Notes: a model not told the origin generated them from the sequence alone. Counted from the stretch's first letter, positions 6,483 to 13,381 are shown. The stretch: 33,416 nucleotides of DNA from Desulfuromonadales bacterium (GCA_024636295.1 JAGXHI010000034.1:1-33416); one strand, 5' to 3'. Translations and numbers: made by a program.

Positions 6483-8243
6483 TCATAGGGTCCCCGCTGG
6501 GATGTCGAGCCCGTAGACGCGCACCTGTCCGCCGGTGTCCTTGGCGGGGGGCAGGTGGTAGCCCTTGCGGCGCAGCTGGTCGGTGATGGCCTTTTTGCTG
6601 GGGCGGTAGCGCTCGCTCTCGTCGACGTTTTCTTCGTACCATTTTTTGAAATGCTCGTAGAAGGCCTTGAAGGTGACCCAGTCGTCGGGTTCGACGCGCT
6701 CGCAGATGGCTTCGATGAAGCGCTGGAGGTGGTCTTCTTCCCGGCGGACGGCTTCGGCGGCGGCTCGGAGCTTGGCGGGGGGATTGAGTCCGCCTTCGGA
6801 CTGCCAGAGCAGGCAGCCGCGCACGAGCCAGGCGAGGATCCAGGGAGCTTCTTCTTTGAGTTTGGCGGGGAGGTCGGGATCCTTTTTTCGGTAGATGTGG
6901 GCGTTCTGGGGATCTTCTTTCTGATTGCGCTCGGGATCGTCGACGTAGCGCAGGGGATGCCAGAGGTAGAGCAGCCTGCGGAACATGGCGAAGTCGGAGG
7001 CCAGGCCCTTGGGCGGATGGTTGGTGTAGAGCACGAGTTTGTGGGTGGGCTTGAAGTTGATCTCGTACTTGTCGTGGGGGGCGCGGCCGGTGAGGGTGTC
7101 TCCGCCGGTAAGGCGCTTGACCTTGGCGGTGCTGATGCGCCGGTTCTGCTCGGTCTCGGAGGCGACGACGAGGCGCCTGCCGTAGAGGCTGATGATGTCG
7201 GGCGATGGTCCGGCGGAGCTTTTGGCGTTTTTCTGCTCGAGGATCATCTCGGGCTCGATGGACCAGGCGAGCTCTCCGAGGACTTCATGGAGGGTCTCGA
7301 ACAGTGTGCCTTTGCCGTTGGCGCCGTCGCCCAAGAAACAGGCGATGAAGTGCTCGGTGCGCAGGCCGGTGATGGCGTAGCCGAGGAGGCGGTGGACGAA
7401 GCTGATGAGGTCCTCGTCGTCCTGGTAGATCTCGCGGATGAAGCGCTCGAAGTTCTGTCCGCCGAAGCCTTCGCCGGTGGCGAGGTAGTGGTTGACCCGG
7501 TCGCCTTCGGGAAAGGGGACGGCGACGGCGCGCATGAGGTAGTCATCGGGCTTGCCGGGTTGCAGCCGCCCGGTGCGTAGGTCGATGACGCCGTTGGGGC
7601 AGGGCAGCAGCCAGGGTTTGCGGTCTATCTCGTCGCCGACGATGGCGAGGGGATTCTCGACGCAGTGTGCCCAGAAAAGGGCTTTTTTCGCTCCGTTCTC
7701 GGAGCGCAGGCGATCGACGCGTCGGTCTAAGGATTTGCGTTTTCTGGCGAGACGACCGATCTTGTTGGTGAGGCGCTCGGCTTCGGCCTTGGCGGCTTTC
7801 TTTCCGGCGTCGTCCTCGGCGGCTTCGGCGGAGGCGCCGCTCTGTTCTGAGGAGGAGAGCTTTTCGCGCAGGGCGGAGATCTCGTCGGAGATCAATCCGG
7901 CCTGGTGCAGGTATTTGAGGGCGGCCTGCTCGACGGCCCGGACGGATTCGTCGAGGTGATCCCATTGCCAGTGATGTCCACACCACTTCATCCAGGGTTT
8001 TTTCTCTTTGGATTTGTTGCAGAGATAATGGCCGCGGTGGATGGCTGCGAAGAGGATGCCGTCGCCGCGCTCGTTGTTCTCGAGGCACTGCAGCACGAAG
8101 CGGGGATCGTCGGGTCCTCCGGATCCGGAGCCTTGTTTATCATCCTGGCCGGCGGACTGCTCGAGCAGTTCGGCTTCGGCCTTGCGGCGAGCTTCGACCT
8201 GGGCGCGCAGGTCGAGGATGTTGTCTTTTCCTCCGCCGCTCAT
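6483..8243 (-). CDS. Phage/plasmid primase-helicase, P4/D5 family (SF3 helicase)
   Basis: A 586-residue replicative helicase. A coiled-coil stretch (about 120-185) separates an N-terminal part from the SF3 ATPase. The D5_N-like segment is about 215-300, with LPCPNGVIDLRTG. Walker A is GDGANGKGT (about 305-313); the Walker B-like and sensor region includes RRLVVASETEQ (about 357-367) and LVLYTNHPP. A C-terminal DNA-binding part typical of the P4 family follows. The start at 8243 overlaps the upstream stop as ATGA. A longer frame reaching 8567 overlaps that gene almost completely and is arginine/proline-rich, so it is rejected. It would unwind the origin and move the fork. Confidence 0.9.
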   Translation of the reverse strand: MSGGGKDNILDLRAQVEARRKAEAELLEQSAGQDDKQGSGSGGPDDPRFVLQCLENNERGDGILFAAIHRGHYLCNKSKEKKPWMKWCGHHWQWDHLDESVRAVEQAALKYLHQAGLISDEISALREKLSSSEQSGASAEAAEDDAGKKAAKAEAERLTNKIGRLARKRKSLDRRVDRLRSENGAKKALFWAHCVENPLAIVGDEIDRKPWLLPCPNGVIDLRTGRLQPGKPDDYLMRAVAVPFPEGDRVNHYLATGEGFGGQNFERFIREIYQDDEDLISFVHRLLGYAITGLRTEHFIACFLGDGANGKGTLFETLHEVLGELAWSIEPEMILEQKNAKSSAGPSPDIISLYGRRLVVASETEQNRRISTAKVKRLTGGDTLTGRAPHDKYEINFKPTHKLVLYTNHPPKGLASDFAMFRRLLYLWHPLRYVDDPERNQKEDPQNAHIYRKKDPDLPAKLKEEAPWILAWLVRGCLLWQSEGGLNPPAKLRAAAEAVRREEDHLQRFIEAICERVEPDDWVTFKAFYEHFKKWYEENVDESERYRPSKKAITDQLRRKGYHLPPAKDTGGQVRVYGLDIPAGTL

Positions 8244-8674
8244 CGGTGATCTCCGGTGAGGGCTGCGATGGCCCGTGTCCAATGGCGGACGGTGTCGGGG
8301 TGGACTCCGGCGGCCCTGGCGATAGGATCGACGGGCAGGCCGTGTCCGGAGAGGGCGGTGATCAGGAAAAGGGGGCGCCAGCCGAGGCGGCTTCCCTGCA
8401 AAAAGGTTCCGGAGCGGTTGGAAAAATACCGGCCGCAAGAGTTGCAGCAGACGCGGCGGTCCTGGCGCCAACTCTCCTGCGGCTTGGCCCCCTGGACGGC
8501 TACGGCGCACTCGGGGCATCGAGGCGGTCCGGGAGGATGGATGCGCGACAGAACCCACCGGCGGCAAAAGTCGAGATCAAGCGCCGCCGCCGTCAACGCG
8601 GCGGCGGCCTGATCAATCGAAAACGCTGGGAGCTGGTCCGTAACACACTGTAATTGTGGAGTTTCCATCAACAT
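8240..8674 (-). CDS. Zinc-ribbon and HTH DNA-binding protein resembling a transposase N-terminus
   Basis: A 144-residue protein with a zinc ribbon (C53, C56, C76/C77, C80: PRCPEC and CNSCGRYFSNRSGT). The pattern 'C-x2-C-G-R-x-F-x-x-R-T/S-G-T' is typical of IS1- and IS1595-type transposase N-termini. A helix-turn-helix follows (LPVDPIARAAGVHPDTVRHW, about 113-132). There is no catalytic domain, so it is likely a sequence-specific binding protein, perhaps for the origin. It is coupled to the helicase by an ATGA overlap. The start is uncertain (Met1 or Met3), with a weak ribosome-binding site. A GC hairpin at about 8728-8745 lies upstream. Confidence 0.7.
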   Translation of the reverse strand: MLMETPQLQCVTDQLPAFSIDQAAAALTAAALDLDFCRRWVLSRIHPPGPPRCPECAVAVQGAKPQESWRQDRRVCCNSCGRYFSNRSGTFLQGSRLGWRPLFLITALSGHGLPVDPIARAAGVHPDTVRHWTRAIAALTGDHR

Positions 8675-8776
8675 TTCAGTATTTCACTCAATCCATAAAA
8701 ATTAAATGGACTCAAAGATTGGGGCTCAGCCGCCCGTATGCGGCTCAAATCCCGGGAAGGACCCGCGACGCTTCGA

Positions 8777-9376
8777 TCACTTGACCAGCCTCCGCCAGTG
8801 GTGGGCGAATCTCTTGAGGAACTGCGACTGCGCCGCTTTGACAGTCGCCTTCTGCACCTTCGCCTGGTCGAACATCGAGGCGATGGTGATCGTTGACTTG
8901 CTTTCGATCGGCAGGCGGCTCTTGCCCATGCGCTCGAACACTCGAACACTGGCGTTTTTCGTGGTGGCGATGAAGGCCTTCGGCAGGTGCGTCCTTCGAC
9001 CTCGAATGATCTGCACCGTCACGCCGCGCTGCCCTCGCGCCCTGCTCTGGATGCGTCCCCGCGTCCCGGTCTGAACCAGAACGCCCCGACTCGTGTCCCG
9101 GATCTCCTTCGCGCCGAAGTAGGTCAGCGAGATCGGACGACCCTTCGCCTGGATGATCGCGGTCAGGTCCGAGTTCCTGGCCTTCTTGATGTTCTTCACT
9201 TCCTGGTTGGCCTTCGTCGCCTTGATGTTCCACTTGGCGCGGATCTCTTTCTTGGCCTCAACCCGGGCTTTCCTCTCCGCTTCGTTGAGCGCCAGGCGCG
9301 ACGCCCGGTCGAAGAGCTTCGGATCGAGAGCCCGCTTGGCCCGGTCGACGCCTTCCATCTTTACGGTAATTTGCAT
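8777..9376 (-). CDS. Phage minor tail protein Z-like
   Basis: A 199-residue basic protein matching the lambda tail-Z (GPZ, Minor_tail_Z) style. The N-terminal helix has LFDRASRLALNEAERKARVE; then KKEIRAKWNIKATKANQEVK, the short GRPISLTYFGAKE block and a late LPKAFIATTKN segment. In lambda, Z is needed to finish the tail so that DNA can be injected. The start at 9376 (MQITVKMEGVD) is chosen for AAAGGATGG just upstream; the longer frame to 9493 overlaps another gene. A tail gene placed among early and replication genes is odd. Either it was transferred alone, or this family member serves another role. Confidence 0.7.
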   Translation of the reverse strand: MQITVKMEGVDRAKRALDPKLFDRASRLALNEAERKARVEAKKEIRAKWNIKATKANQEVKNIKKARNSDLTAIIQAKGRPISLTYFGAKEIRDTSRGVLVQTGTRGRIQSRARGQRGVTVQIIRGRRTHLPKAFIATTKNASVRVFERMGKSRLPIESKSTITIASMFDQAKVQKATVKAAQSQFLKRFAHHWRRLVK

Positions 9377-9603
9377 GACAGACCATCCTTTCTGGACGAT
9401 TGACGATGCGCGTGATGCAGAGGGGGCGCGGGGGAGTCGCAGGCGTAAACGCCCTCGATGCCGCGAAACCAGCGCGGCGCATAGTCGGCACACTCCGGCG
9501 CGGGCAGATCCTTAGCCCAGGCCAGAAGAGAATCCCTGTGCATCTCCGAGCGGCCTCGGCAGCGGCGCGCTTGCTTACAGGTATGACAGACGACGTAGAT
9601 CAT
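9361..9603 (-). CDS. Small cysteine-rich phage protein
   Basis: An 80-residue protein starting MIYVVCHTCKQARRCRGRSE, with C6, C9 and C15 followed by C38 and C55. It probably binds zinc. GGAGG lies 6 bases before the ATG at 9603, which overlaps the upstream stop as ATGA. The last 16 bases overlap the tail-Z-like start. Similar short CxxC proteins are common in phage early operons; no function is recognised. Confidence 0.6.
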   Translation of the reverse strand: MIYVVCHTCKQARRCRGRSEMHRDSLLAWAKDLPAPECADYAPRWFRGIEGVYACDSPAPPLHHAHRQSSRKDGLSCKLP

Positions 9604-9839
9604 TTCCAACCTCCGCATTTAGCCTGTGAGGCACGATCGGCAGAGGGGCGAGGGGAGAGCTCGCAGGCGTTGAGCCCCCGGCGGGCCACGGAGCGGATCA
9701 TCTCCGGCGACTCGTCCGCCAGGCGGATGATCGTCTCGAACATCGGTCCCAGATCCCGTATTCTCTCCCGCGCGGCATCCCGCTCCTCTTTCAGCTGTCG
9801 GTTCTCATCGCGCAGCGGAGCGGCGTGCTGGCACATCAT
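9600..9839 (-). CDS. Small coiled-coil phage protein, unknown function
   Basis: A 79-residue protein. Residues about 8-30 (LRDENRQLKEERDAARERIR) form a short coiled coil, followed by MFETIIRLADESPEMIRSVA. The ATG at 9839 has GGAGGGAGG upstream and overlaps the stop of the NrdD-like peptide as ATGA. The frame extends further upstream from a TTG, but that part overlaps the NrdD-like gene. No family is recognised. Confidence 0.6.
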   Translation of the reverse strand: MMCQHAAPLRDENRQLKEERDAARERIRDLGPMFETIIRLADESPEMIRSVARRGLNACELSPRPSADRASQAKCGGWK

Positions 9840-9976
9840 TTCTTTCCTCCCTCCACCACATACTCCCGCCGGTCCTTGAACTCTTCTTTCTTGCCCCGGT
9901 TCCACTGCTGCACCGGCCGGAAGAAGCCTACGACGCGGGAATAAACCTCGGTCCTTGCTGTGCATTCCTCGCTCAT
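9836..9976 (-). CDS. Free-standing NrdD C-terminal glycyl-radical-like peptide (46 aa)
   Basis: The peptide reads TEVYSRVVGFFRPVQQWNRG followed by KKEEFKDRREYV. This corresponds to the last part of anaerobic ribonucleotide reductases (NrdD), where 'EVYSRVVGY.RPV.QWN.GK..EF..R..Y' surrounds the radical glycine (here G17). The rest of NrdD is absent, and the upstream CxxC zinc pairs are missing except for C5. The ATG at 9976 lies 3 bases after the MazG-like stop, and its TGA overlaps the next ATG as ATGA. It is therefore a proper member of the early operon and not a pseudogene tail. By analogy with YfiD and pyruvate formate-lyase it might supply a glycyl radical to a damaged host NrdD; this is a hypothesis. 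Confidence 0.75.
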   Translation of the reverse strand: MSEECTARTEVYSRVVGFFRPVQQWNRGKKEEFKDRREYVVEGGKK

Positions 9977-9979
9977 TGC

Positions 9980-10420
9980 TCAAAACCCCTTTCCGTGCTT
10001 CTGCGGCCGTGCGGCGTTCTTCTCCAGCTTGTCCGAGAGCGACCGCAGGAAACCAGCTTTACATCCGTTGCCTCCCACGTAGGAGAGCACCCGGATGACT
10101 ACGTCCGCCAGCTCCTCGAGCAGGCGGGCGGGGTCCTTGACCTCCGAGGCGTCTCGATAGTCGCTCACTTCGCGGCGGTGCTCCTCGATCTCGTCGCAGA
10201 CCGTGCAGATCTTCGCGATCAGCCACAGCATGCGGGTGTCCATGCCATCTCTAGGTCGGATCTCGTGCAGCGCCTCGGCCACCTCCGTGGCGATCAGCGC
10301 GACCTGCGTCGCGTGTTGTGACGTGTCGAACCCCTTCGAGCGCGTAATCTCAGCGCATCGATCGATCAGCGCAGGCAAAAACAGCTCCAGCGCCTGGGCC
10401 CTGTCTCTCACCTCGATCAT
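9980..10420 (-). CDS. MazG-like nucleotide pyrophosphohydrolase
   Basis: A 146-residue all-alpha NTP pyrophosphatase. The metal-binding pattern is present: IATEVAEALHEIR (E-x2-E-type helix, about 49-61) and LLEELADVVIRVLSYV (E-x2-D helix, about 105-120). Such enzymes hydrolyse (d)NTPs to monophosphates and pyrophosphate, and in phages they tune nucleotide pools or ppGpp-type signals. The start MIEVRDRAQAL at 10420 is preceded by GGAGGACGGC and overlaps the upstream stop as ATGA. The neighbours include a nucleotide-modification-type domain and the NrdD-like peptide, giving a small nucleotide-metabolism group. Confidence 0.78.
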   Translation of the reverse strand: MIEVRDRAQALELFLPALIDRCAEITRSKGFDTSQHATQVALIATEVAEALHEIRPRDGMDTRMLWLIAKICTVCDEIEEHRREVSDYRDASEVKDPARLLEELADVVIRVLSYVGGNGCKAGFLRSLSDKLEKNAARPQKHGKGF

Positions 10421-11265
10421 GCCGTCCTCCTCTGGCACACCCTTTCCAGGATGAGATACCCCAGCAGATCGGCCTCGGTGTCTTCGCCCGCGTCCTGGCC
10501 CCGCATCAGCCGCGAGAGCTTATCGTCAAGCCTCACGTTGATCTGCTCCAGCGGGTCGGCTTTGGCAAACACCCGCACCGGATTCAGGGCGCTGTCTCCG
10601 TAGGCGATATTTTTATCGATCAGTCCCGCCTCGATTTCAGAGAGAACGTTCCGGAGGTCGGCCACGAAATCAGAGCCTCCAGCAGCGCAAAGGGCATCAA
10701 CGGGGTTGGTGTAGACCTCTTTCGCCTGCTCGGATGAGAGCGGCGCGGGCCGTGACTCGGGCTCGATCGGCTCTACGGCCGCGGCCGTCTCCTGCGCCAT
10801 GGCCTTTCGCAGGCAGGTATGGCACAGCCCCCGCCCGTAGATCTTCATCGTGCGGCCGCACGCCTTGCACGGCCGCATCGGCTTGACTTTGGTGTATTTG
10901 CCCTCGGCCTTGAGCGCGCGGTTGTAGCAGCCTCCGCACAGCCCCCGTCCGATGATCGGGCGCTCCCGGCCGCAGTCCTCGCAAGGGCGGATCGGCTTTC
11001 CCCACTTGTTAGTTTTGACCTCCACAGGCGTCTCCCTTTTCTTTTTTGGCCCCGTCTTTTTCCCCCCGGTCCGAGGGATCGTCTTCCGCTGGTCCTGGAC
11101 GTCCTCCTCCGGAGGCTTCAGCGGCCGGCTGTCGAGCCAGTGCCCGCACATGAGGCAGACGATCGCCTCCACCCGCTCCAGATCGGTGTACATCACCCGG
11201 CGGCTGAAATTCGGCAGCCCCTGCACCTTGCAGTGCGCGCAGGTGATCACGGCGGCCGCCTCCAT
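10417..11265 (-). CDS. Triple zinc-finger protein fused to a DUF1599-like phage domain
   Basis: A 282-residue protein. Three metal sites are visible: C9/C12/C37/C40, C95/C98/C110/C113 (CEDCGRERPIIGRGLCGGC) and C133/C136/C148/C151 (CKACGRTMKIYGRGLCHTC). The last two are near-duplicates. The C-terminal 80 residues contain LIDKNIAYGDSALNPVRVF, EQINVRLDDKLSRL and EDTEADLLGYLIL. This block is common as a separate phage protein and resembles DUF1599, a nucleotide-modification-associated family; I am only moderately sure of the family name. The fusion could direct the enzyme-like domain to DNA. Overlaps at both ends (TGATG and ATGA) tie it into the operon. Confidence 0.65.
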   Translation of the reverse strand: MEAAAVITCAHCKVQGLPNFSRRVMYTDLERVEAIVCLMCGHWLDSRPLKPPEEDVQDQRKTIPRTGGKKTGPKKKRETPVEVKTNKWGKPIRPCEDCGRERPIIGRGLCGGCYNRALKAEGKYTKVKPMRPCKACGRTMKIYGRGLCHTCLRKAMAQETAAAVEPIEPESRPAPLSSEQAKEVYTNPVDALCAAGGSDFVADLRNVLSEIEAGLIDKNIAYGDSALNPVRVFAKADPLEQINVRLDDKLSRLMRGQDAGEDTEADLLGYLILERVCQRRTA

Positions 11266-11456
11266 CAGTGCAGCACCACCAGGCGCACCCCGGCGAGCTC
11301 TTTGACCAGGCCGTGGCCCTCGTGCAGCGCCAGAGCCATGGTCTCGTAGTGCTGCGGATGGAGCAGGTAATCCGCAAAAGGCACCTGCAGCAGCTGATAG
11401 ATGCCCAGCGCCTCGAATCTCTGGCCCATCACGTCCAGCACCTCGTCCGCGATCAT
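11265..11456 (-). CDS. Small phage protein, unknown function
   Basis: A 63-residue protein starting MIADEVLDVMGQRFEALGIY and ending KELAGVRLVVLH. It reads as a natural alpha/beta protein with no cysteines. The ATG overlaps the stop of the upstream membrane peptide as ATGA, and its TGA overlaps the next ATG as TGATG. Translational coupling on both sides is the main support. No family is recognised. Confidence 0.62.
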   Translation of the reverse strand: MIADEVLDVMGQRFEALGIYQLLQVPFADYLLHPQHYETMALALHEGHGLVKELAGVRLVVLH

Positions 11457-11578
11457 CTCAACCACAGCAGCACCTCCCGCCCGGCCAGCTCCAGCACCCA
11501 CAAAAAAAGCGCGGCGTAGATCACCAGATAGGTGAGCTGCTCTCCGCGCTCCATCGTATTCTTCGCGTTTTCCCTCAT
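11453..11578 (-). CDS. Small single-pass membrane protein (41 aa), first gene of the replication operon
   Basis: The 41-residue product has a charged N-terminus (MRENAKNTMERGEQ) and one clear transmembrane segment, LTYLVIYAALFLWVLELAG, followed by a basic end. The ATG at 11578 comes shortly after a candidate promoter, and the stop overlaps the next start as ATGA. Small membrane proteins at the front of phage early operons often affect host functions or superinfection, but no family is recognised. The ribosome-binding site is weak. Confidence 0.55.
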   Translation of the reverse strand: MRENAKNTMERGEQLTYLVIYAALFLWVLELAGREVLLWLR

Positions 11579-11603
11579 ACAAATCATCACAGGCCCTCTT
11601 GAC

Positions 11604-11633
11604 AGTATAAAATTAGATGATATTTAAGTTTAA
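11604..11633 (-). promoter_or_regulatory. Candidate promoter for the 11,578-to-left operon
   Basis: On the minus strand, TTAAAC (11628-11633) and TATACT (11604-11609) are separated by 18 bp in an AT-rich pocket. It lies between a rho-independent terminator (11,661-11,698) and the first gene of the replication operon. Position plus near-consensus -10 support it; the -35 is weak. Confidence 0.45.
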
Positions 11634-11660
11634 CTACCGGAGATCCGTCCCCGATCCTTG

Positions 11661-11698
11661 TAAAAAGTGCCCGGCGGCCAAGGAGGGGACCGTCGGGC
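11661..11698 (-). terminator. Rho-independent terminator ending the upstream early unit
   Basis: On the minus strand, GCCCGACGG and CCGCCGGGC form a 9-bp stem with one mismatch and a loop of about 12 bases, then ACTTTTTA. It lies 14 bases past the stop of the gene at 11,712 and separates the immediate-early block from the replication operon. An antiterminator may act here, as in lambdoid phages, but no such protein is identified. Confidence 0.65.
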
Positions 11699-11711
11699 CA
11701 TCCACAGTCCC

Positions 11712-11972
11712 CTATGCCCGGGCTTGGGTCTCGGAGAGGGGCGGCTCCGCGTCGATCGCGTCCAGATCAGGGACAGGCAGCCCGTGGAGTATCAGCACAT
11801 CACTCAGCGCCTCTCGATACCCCTGGGCGAAGGTCTGGTCCCGATAGTTGCGTGCAGCGAAGGCTTTACGGTGCCATACCTCGATAAATGCCTGAATGGA
11901 CTCCACCTGCAGCAGGGTGGGCTCCGTTTCGTGCGTTTGTCGGATTTCTTCGATCAGATCATGATCGATCAT
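11712..11972 (-). CDS. Phage protein of unknown function
   Basis: An 86-residue acidic, mainly helical protein starting MIDHDLIEEIRQTHETEPTL, with an aromatic-rich middle (AFIEVWHRKAFAARNYRDQT). GGAAGGG lies about 9 bases before the ATG at 11972; an in-frame ATG at 11990 is also possible. It is the last gene before the terminator at 11,661-11,698. No family is recognised. Confidence 0.62.
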   Translation of the reverse strand: MIDHDLIEEIRQTHETEPTLLQVESIQAFIEVWHRKAFAARNYRDQTFAQGYREALSDVLILHGLPVPDLDAIDAEPPLSETQARA

Positions 11973-12032
11973 GGCGGGGTTCCCTTCCATTAAGTGCATC
12001 GCAAGCGGGCCAGAGGCCCAAACAGATCGAAT

Positions 12033-12215
12033 TTAAAAGGTGGTGCTTTTTTCGCTAAACGCCTGCGGCCTCATGTCCCTGATTTCATCGGCCACGTTTT
12101 CACAGGCCGCCTGGTGGACCGGGTCGCTGCTCTCGGCCTGCTCCCTGATCGCTGCCTCATAGCATTTCCGGTAGGCTCGATTGACGGCCTCTTCGATGTC
12201 ATGATTGCTGCTCAT
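12033..12215 (-). CDS. Small phage protein, unknown function
   Basis: A 60-residue helical protein starting MSSNHDIEEAVNRAYRKCYE with two cysteines. The ATG at 12215 overlaps the upstream stop as ATGA. A small GGGCC-AGA-GGCCC hairpin lies beyond its stop at about 12009-12021. No family is recognised. Confidence 0.6.
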   Translation of the reverse strand: MSSNHDIEEAVNRAYRKCYEAAIREQAESSDPVHQAACENVADEIRDMRPQAFSEKSTTF

Positions 12216-12445
12216 TGCTTCCCCCCGCGCGGCTTCGGAAAGTGCCGTTGCATCTTCGGGTGCATCTCCAGGGCTTTCTTGCGGCCGTAGCGGTCCTCGT
12301 CTCGGCTGAAAAGCTTGATCTCAAGCTCCGTCGCTGGGTCCAGCTCTCCGTCGGCCTTCTCGATCAGCTGATCAAAGAGCCGATCCAGCTGACGGCTCAC
12401 CCGGCGCAGCTCTTCTTTGATTTCCCGCACGTCCTGAGATTCCAT
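12212..12445 (-). CDS. Small coiled-coil phage protein
   Basis: A 77-residue protein. Residues 5-35 (VREIKEELRRVSRQLDRLFD onward) are a clear heptad-type coiled coil, and the basic C-terminus ends KPRGGKQ. AAGGGAAGG lies 11 bases before the ATG at 12445. The longer frame to 12562 runs through the divergent regulatory region and is rejected. Function is unknown. Confidence 0.62.
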   Translation of the reverse strand: MESQDVREIKEELRRVSRQLDRLFDQLIEKADGELDPATELEIKLFSRDEDRYGRKKALEMHPKMQRHFPKPRGGKQ

Positions 12446-12492
12446 GTCGCTGTGTGACCTTCCCTTTAGCCTTTTAACTTTGTTTCCCGTCT

Positions 12493-12517
12493 CCCCTCTG
12501 GCATCATGCCGGAGGGG
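12493..12517. promoter_or_regulatory. Long inverted repeat in a divergent intergenic region
   Basis: CCCCTCTGGCAT and ATGCCGGAGGGG are 12-base arms around a single C, with one mismatch. The element lies between the minus-strand gene starting at 12445 and the plus-strand gene starting at 12550, 32 bases before that ATG. It could be an operator for a dimeric regulator or an RNA hairpin. There is no T-run, so it is not a standard terminator. Confidence 0.5.
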
Positions 12518-12549
12518 ACCAACACTCAAGCCAGAAAAGGAGACGGAAG

Positions 12550-12732
12550 ATGAAAATGCCAAACATCAAAACCGTTCTTGAAAAACCTGTTAACGGCGTT
12601 AAATTCGAAGTTCTCGCCTACCGCAAACTCACCGATCGCGAAATGCTCCAGGCAGTTGCCCATTTCTTCAGATCTGCCAAAAAAAAGCCAAAGCCTGGCT
12701 CCACCATTACAATTGTTTCCGTGATTCAGTAG
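12550..12732 (+). CDS. Small plus-strand phage protein, unknown function
   Basis: A 60-residue basic protein starting MKMPNIKTVLEKPVNGVKFE, with TDREMLQAVAHFFRSAKKKP in the middle and a beta-rich end (STITIVSVIQ). GGAGACGGAAG directly precedes the ATG. It is read against the surrounding early genes, and its end overlaps the end of the convergent gene at 12,707 by 26 bp. This suggests control separate from the early operon, through the inverted repeat at 12,493. Confidence 0.6.
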   Translation: MKMPNIKTVLEKPVNGVKFEVLAYRKLTDREMLQAVAHFFRSAKKKPKPGSTITIVSVIQ

Positions 12733-12895
12733 GCGGAGCAGAGCATCCCGGCGCGTGTATGTAGTACCCGGCCAAAGATTCGGCCCCTCTCATGGATTCG
12801 GAATCAATCTTCTCGAAAGGCGCGCCACATTCGGGGCAGGTGCTGCCCTCGAGCGCGCCATGGATAACCTTTATTTTTCCCGCCTCGTGCGCCAT
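12707..12895 (-). CDS. Small zinc-binding phage protein
   Basis: A 62-residue protein starting MAHEAGKIKVIHGALEGSTC, with CPECGAPFEKIDSES and a second Cys in HAPGCSAP. This may form a partial zinc ribbon. GGAGG lies 11 bases before the ATG at 12895, overlapping the end of the CII-like gene. The much longer frame upstream is a GC-rich shadow. Function is unknown. Confidence 0.55.
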   Translation of the reverse strand: MAHEAGKIKVIHGALEGSTCPECGAPFEKIDSESMRGAESLAGYYIHAPGCSAPPTESRKQL

Positions 12896-12900
12896 GTCGA

Positions 12901-13356
12901 TCAAACCTCCGCCCGCGCCTGCACCGCGCTCAGAAACACATGCGCCTGGCGGATCATCTCCAGCGTCTCGCGCTCGATCCGCTTGGCTTCGCGCCCATCG
13001 ATGCGGCCGTCCATCAGCGCCCGGCCCGACACCTGGACCATGTCGCCAAACTCCTTCACCGTGGCGTAGAGCTCCGCCTGCACATCGTCCAGGTTCGCGG
13101 GCGCCTCCGGCATGTCGATAGCGATGCGCCCCACCGAAGCCTCCAGCCAGTCCAGCGCCAGGCGGCCGCCCGTCAGCTTTGCAAACATCGACAGAGCCCC
13201 GGCCCGCAGATGAAACTCCGGCAGGTCCGGGTTGCAAGCGTTCATCAGCATGCTGTAGCTGATGCCCAGCTCCTCGGCCACGGCCCGAGACGACATTTTC
13301 GAGCCCCTCAGGTCCTCGTGCAGCGCTTCTTTGAATGTTCCGACCAGCCTCGGCAT
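12901..13356 (-). CDS. Phage regulatory protein CII-like (CP76 family)
   Basis: A 151-residue helical regulator. The N-terminal half has an HTH-type segment (MSSRAVAEELGISYSMLMNA, about 21-40) followed by FHLRAG and LDWLEASVGR. The second half has an ELYATVKEFGDMVQ helix and ALMDGRIDGREAKRIERETL. This arrangement is typical of the CP76-type phage CII regulators that help set the lysogenic choice. GGGAGCG lies 7 bases before the ATG at 13356. It follows the Cro-like gene by 25 bases, as expected for a cro-cII unit. Confidence 0.75.
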   Translation of the reverse strand: MPRLVGTFKEALHEDLRGSKMSSRAVAEELGISYSMLMNACNPDLPEFHLRAGALSMFAKLTGGRLALDWLEASVGRIAIDMPEAPANLDDVQAELYATVKEFGDMVQVSGRALMDGRIDGREAKRIERETLEMIRQAHVFLSAVQARAEV

Positions 13357-13381
13357 TAGATTCGCTCCCGTTATTCTACTT

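Noticed and set aside
5103..7580. Long plus-strand frames (333 and 341 codons) opposite primase and helicase
   Set aside because: Shadows of the minus-strand genes with glycine/alanine/valine-rich sequence and no signals.
11599..11847. Plus-strand promoter (TTGACA, 16 bp, TATTTA) and a 76-codon frame behind it
   Set aside because: The promoter match is fair, but the frame lacks a ribosome-binding site and is antisense to the gene at 11,712.
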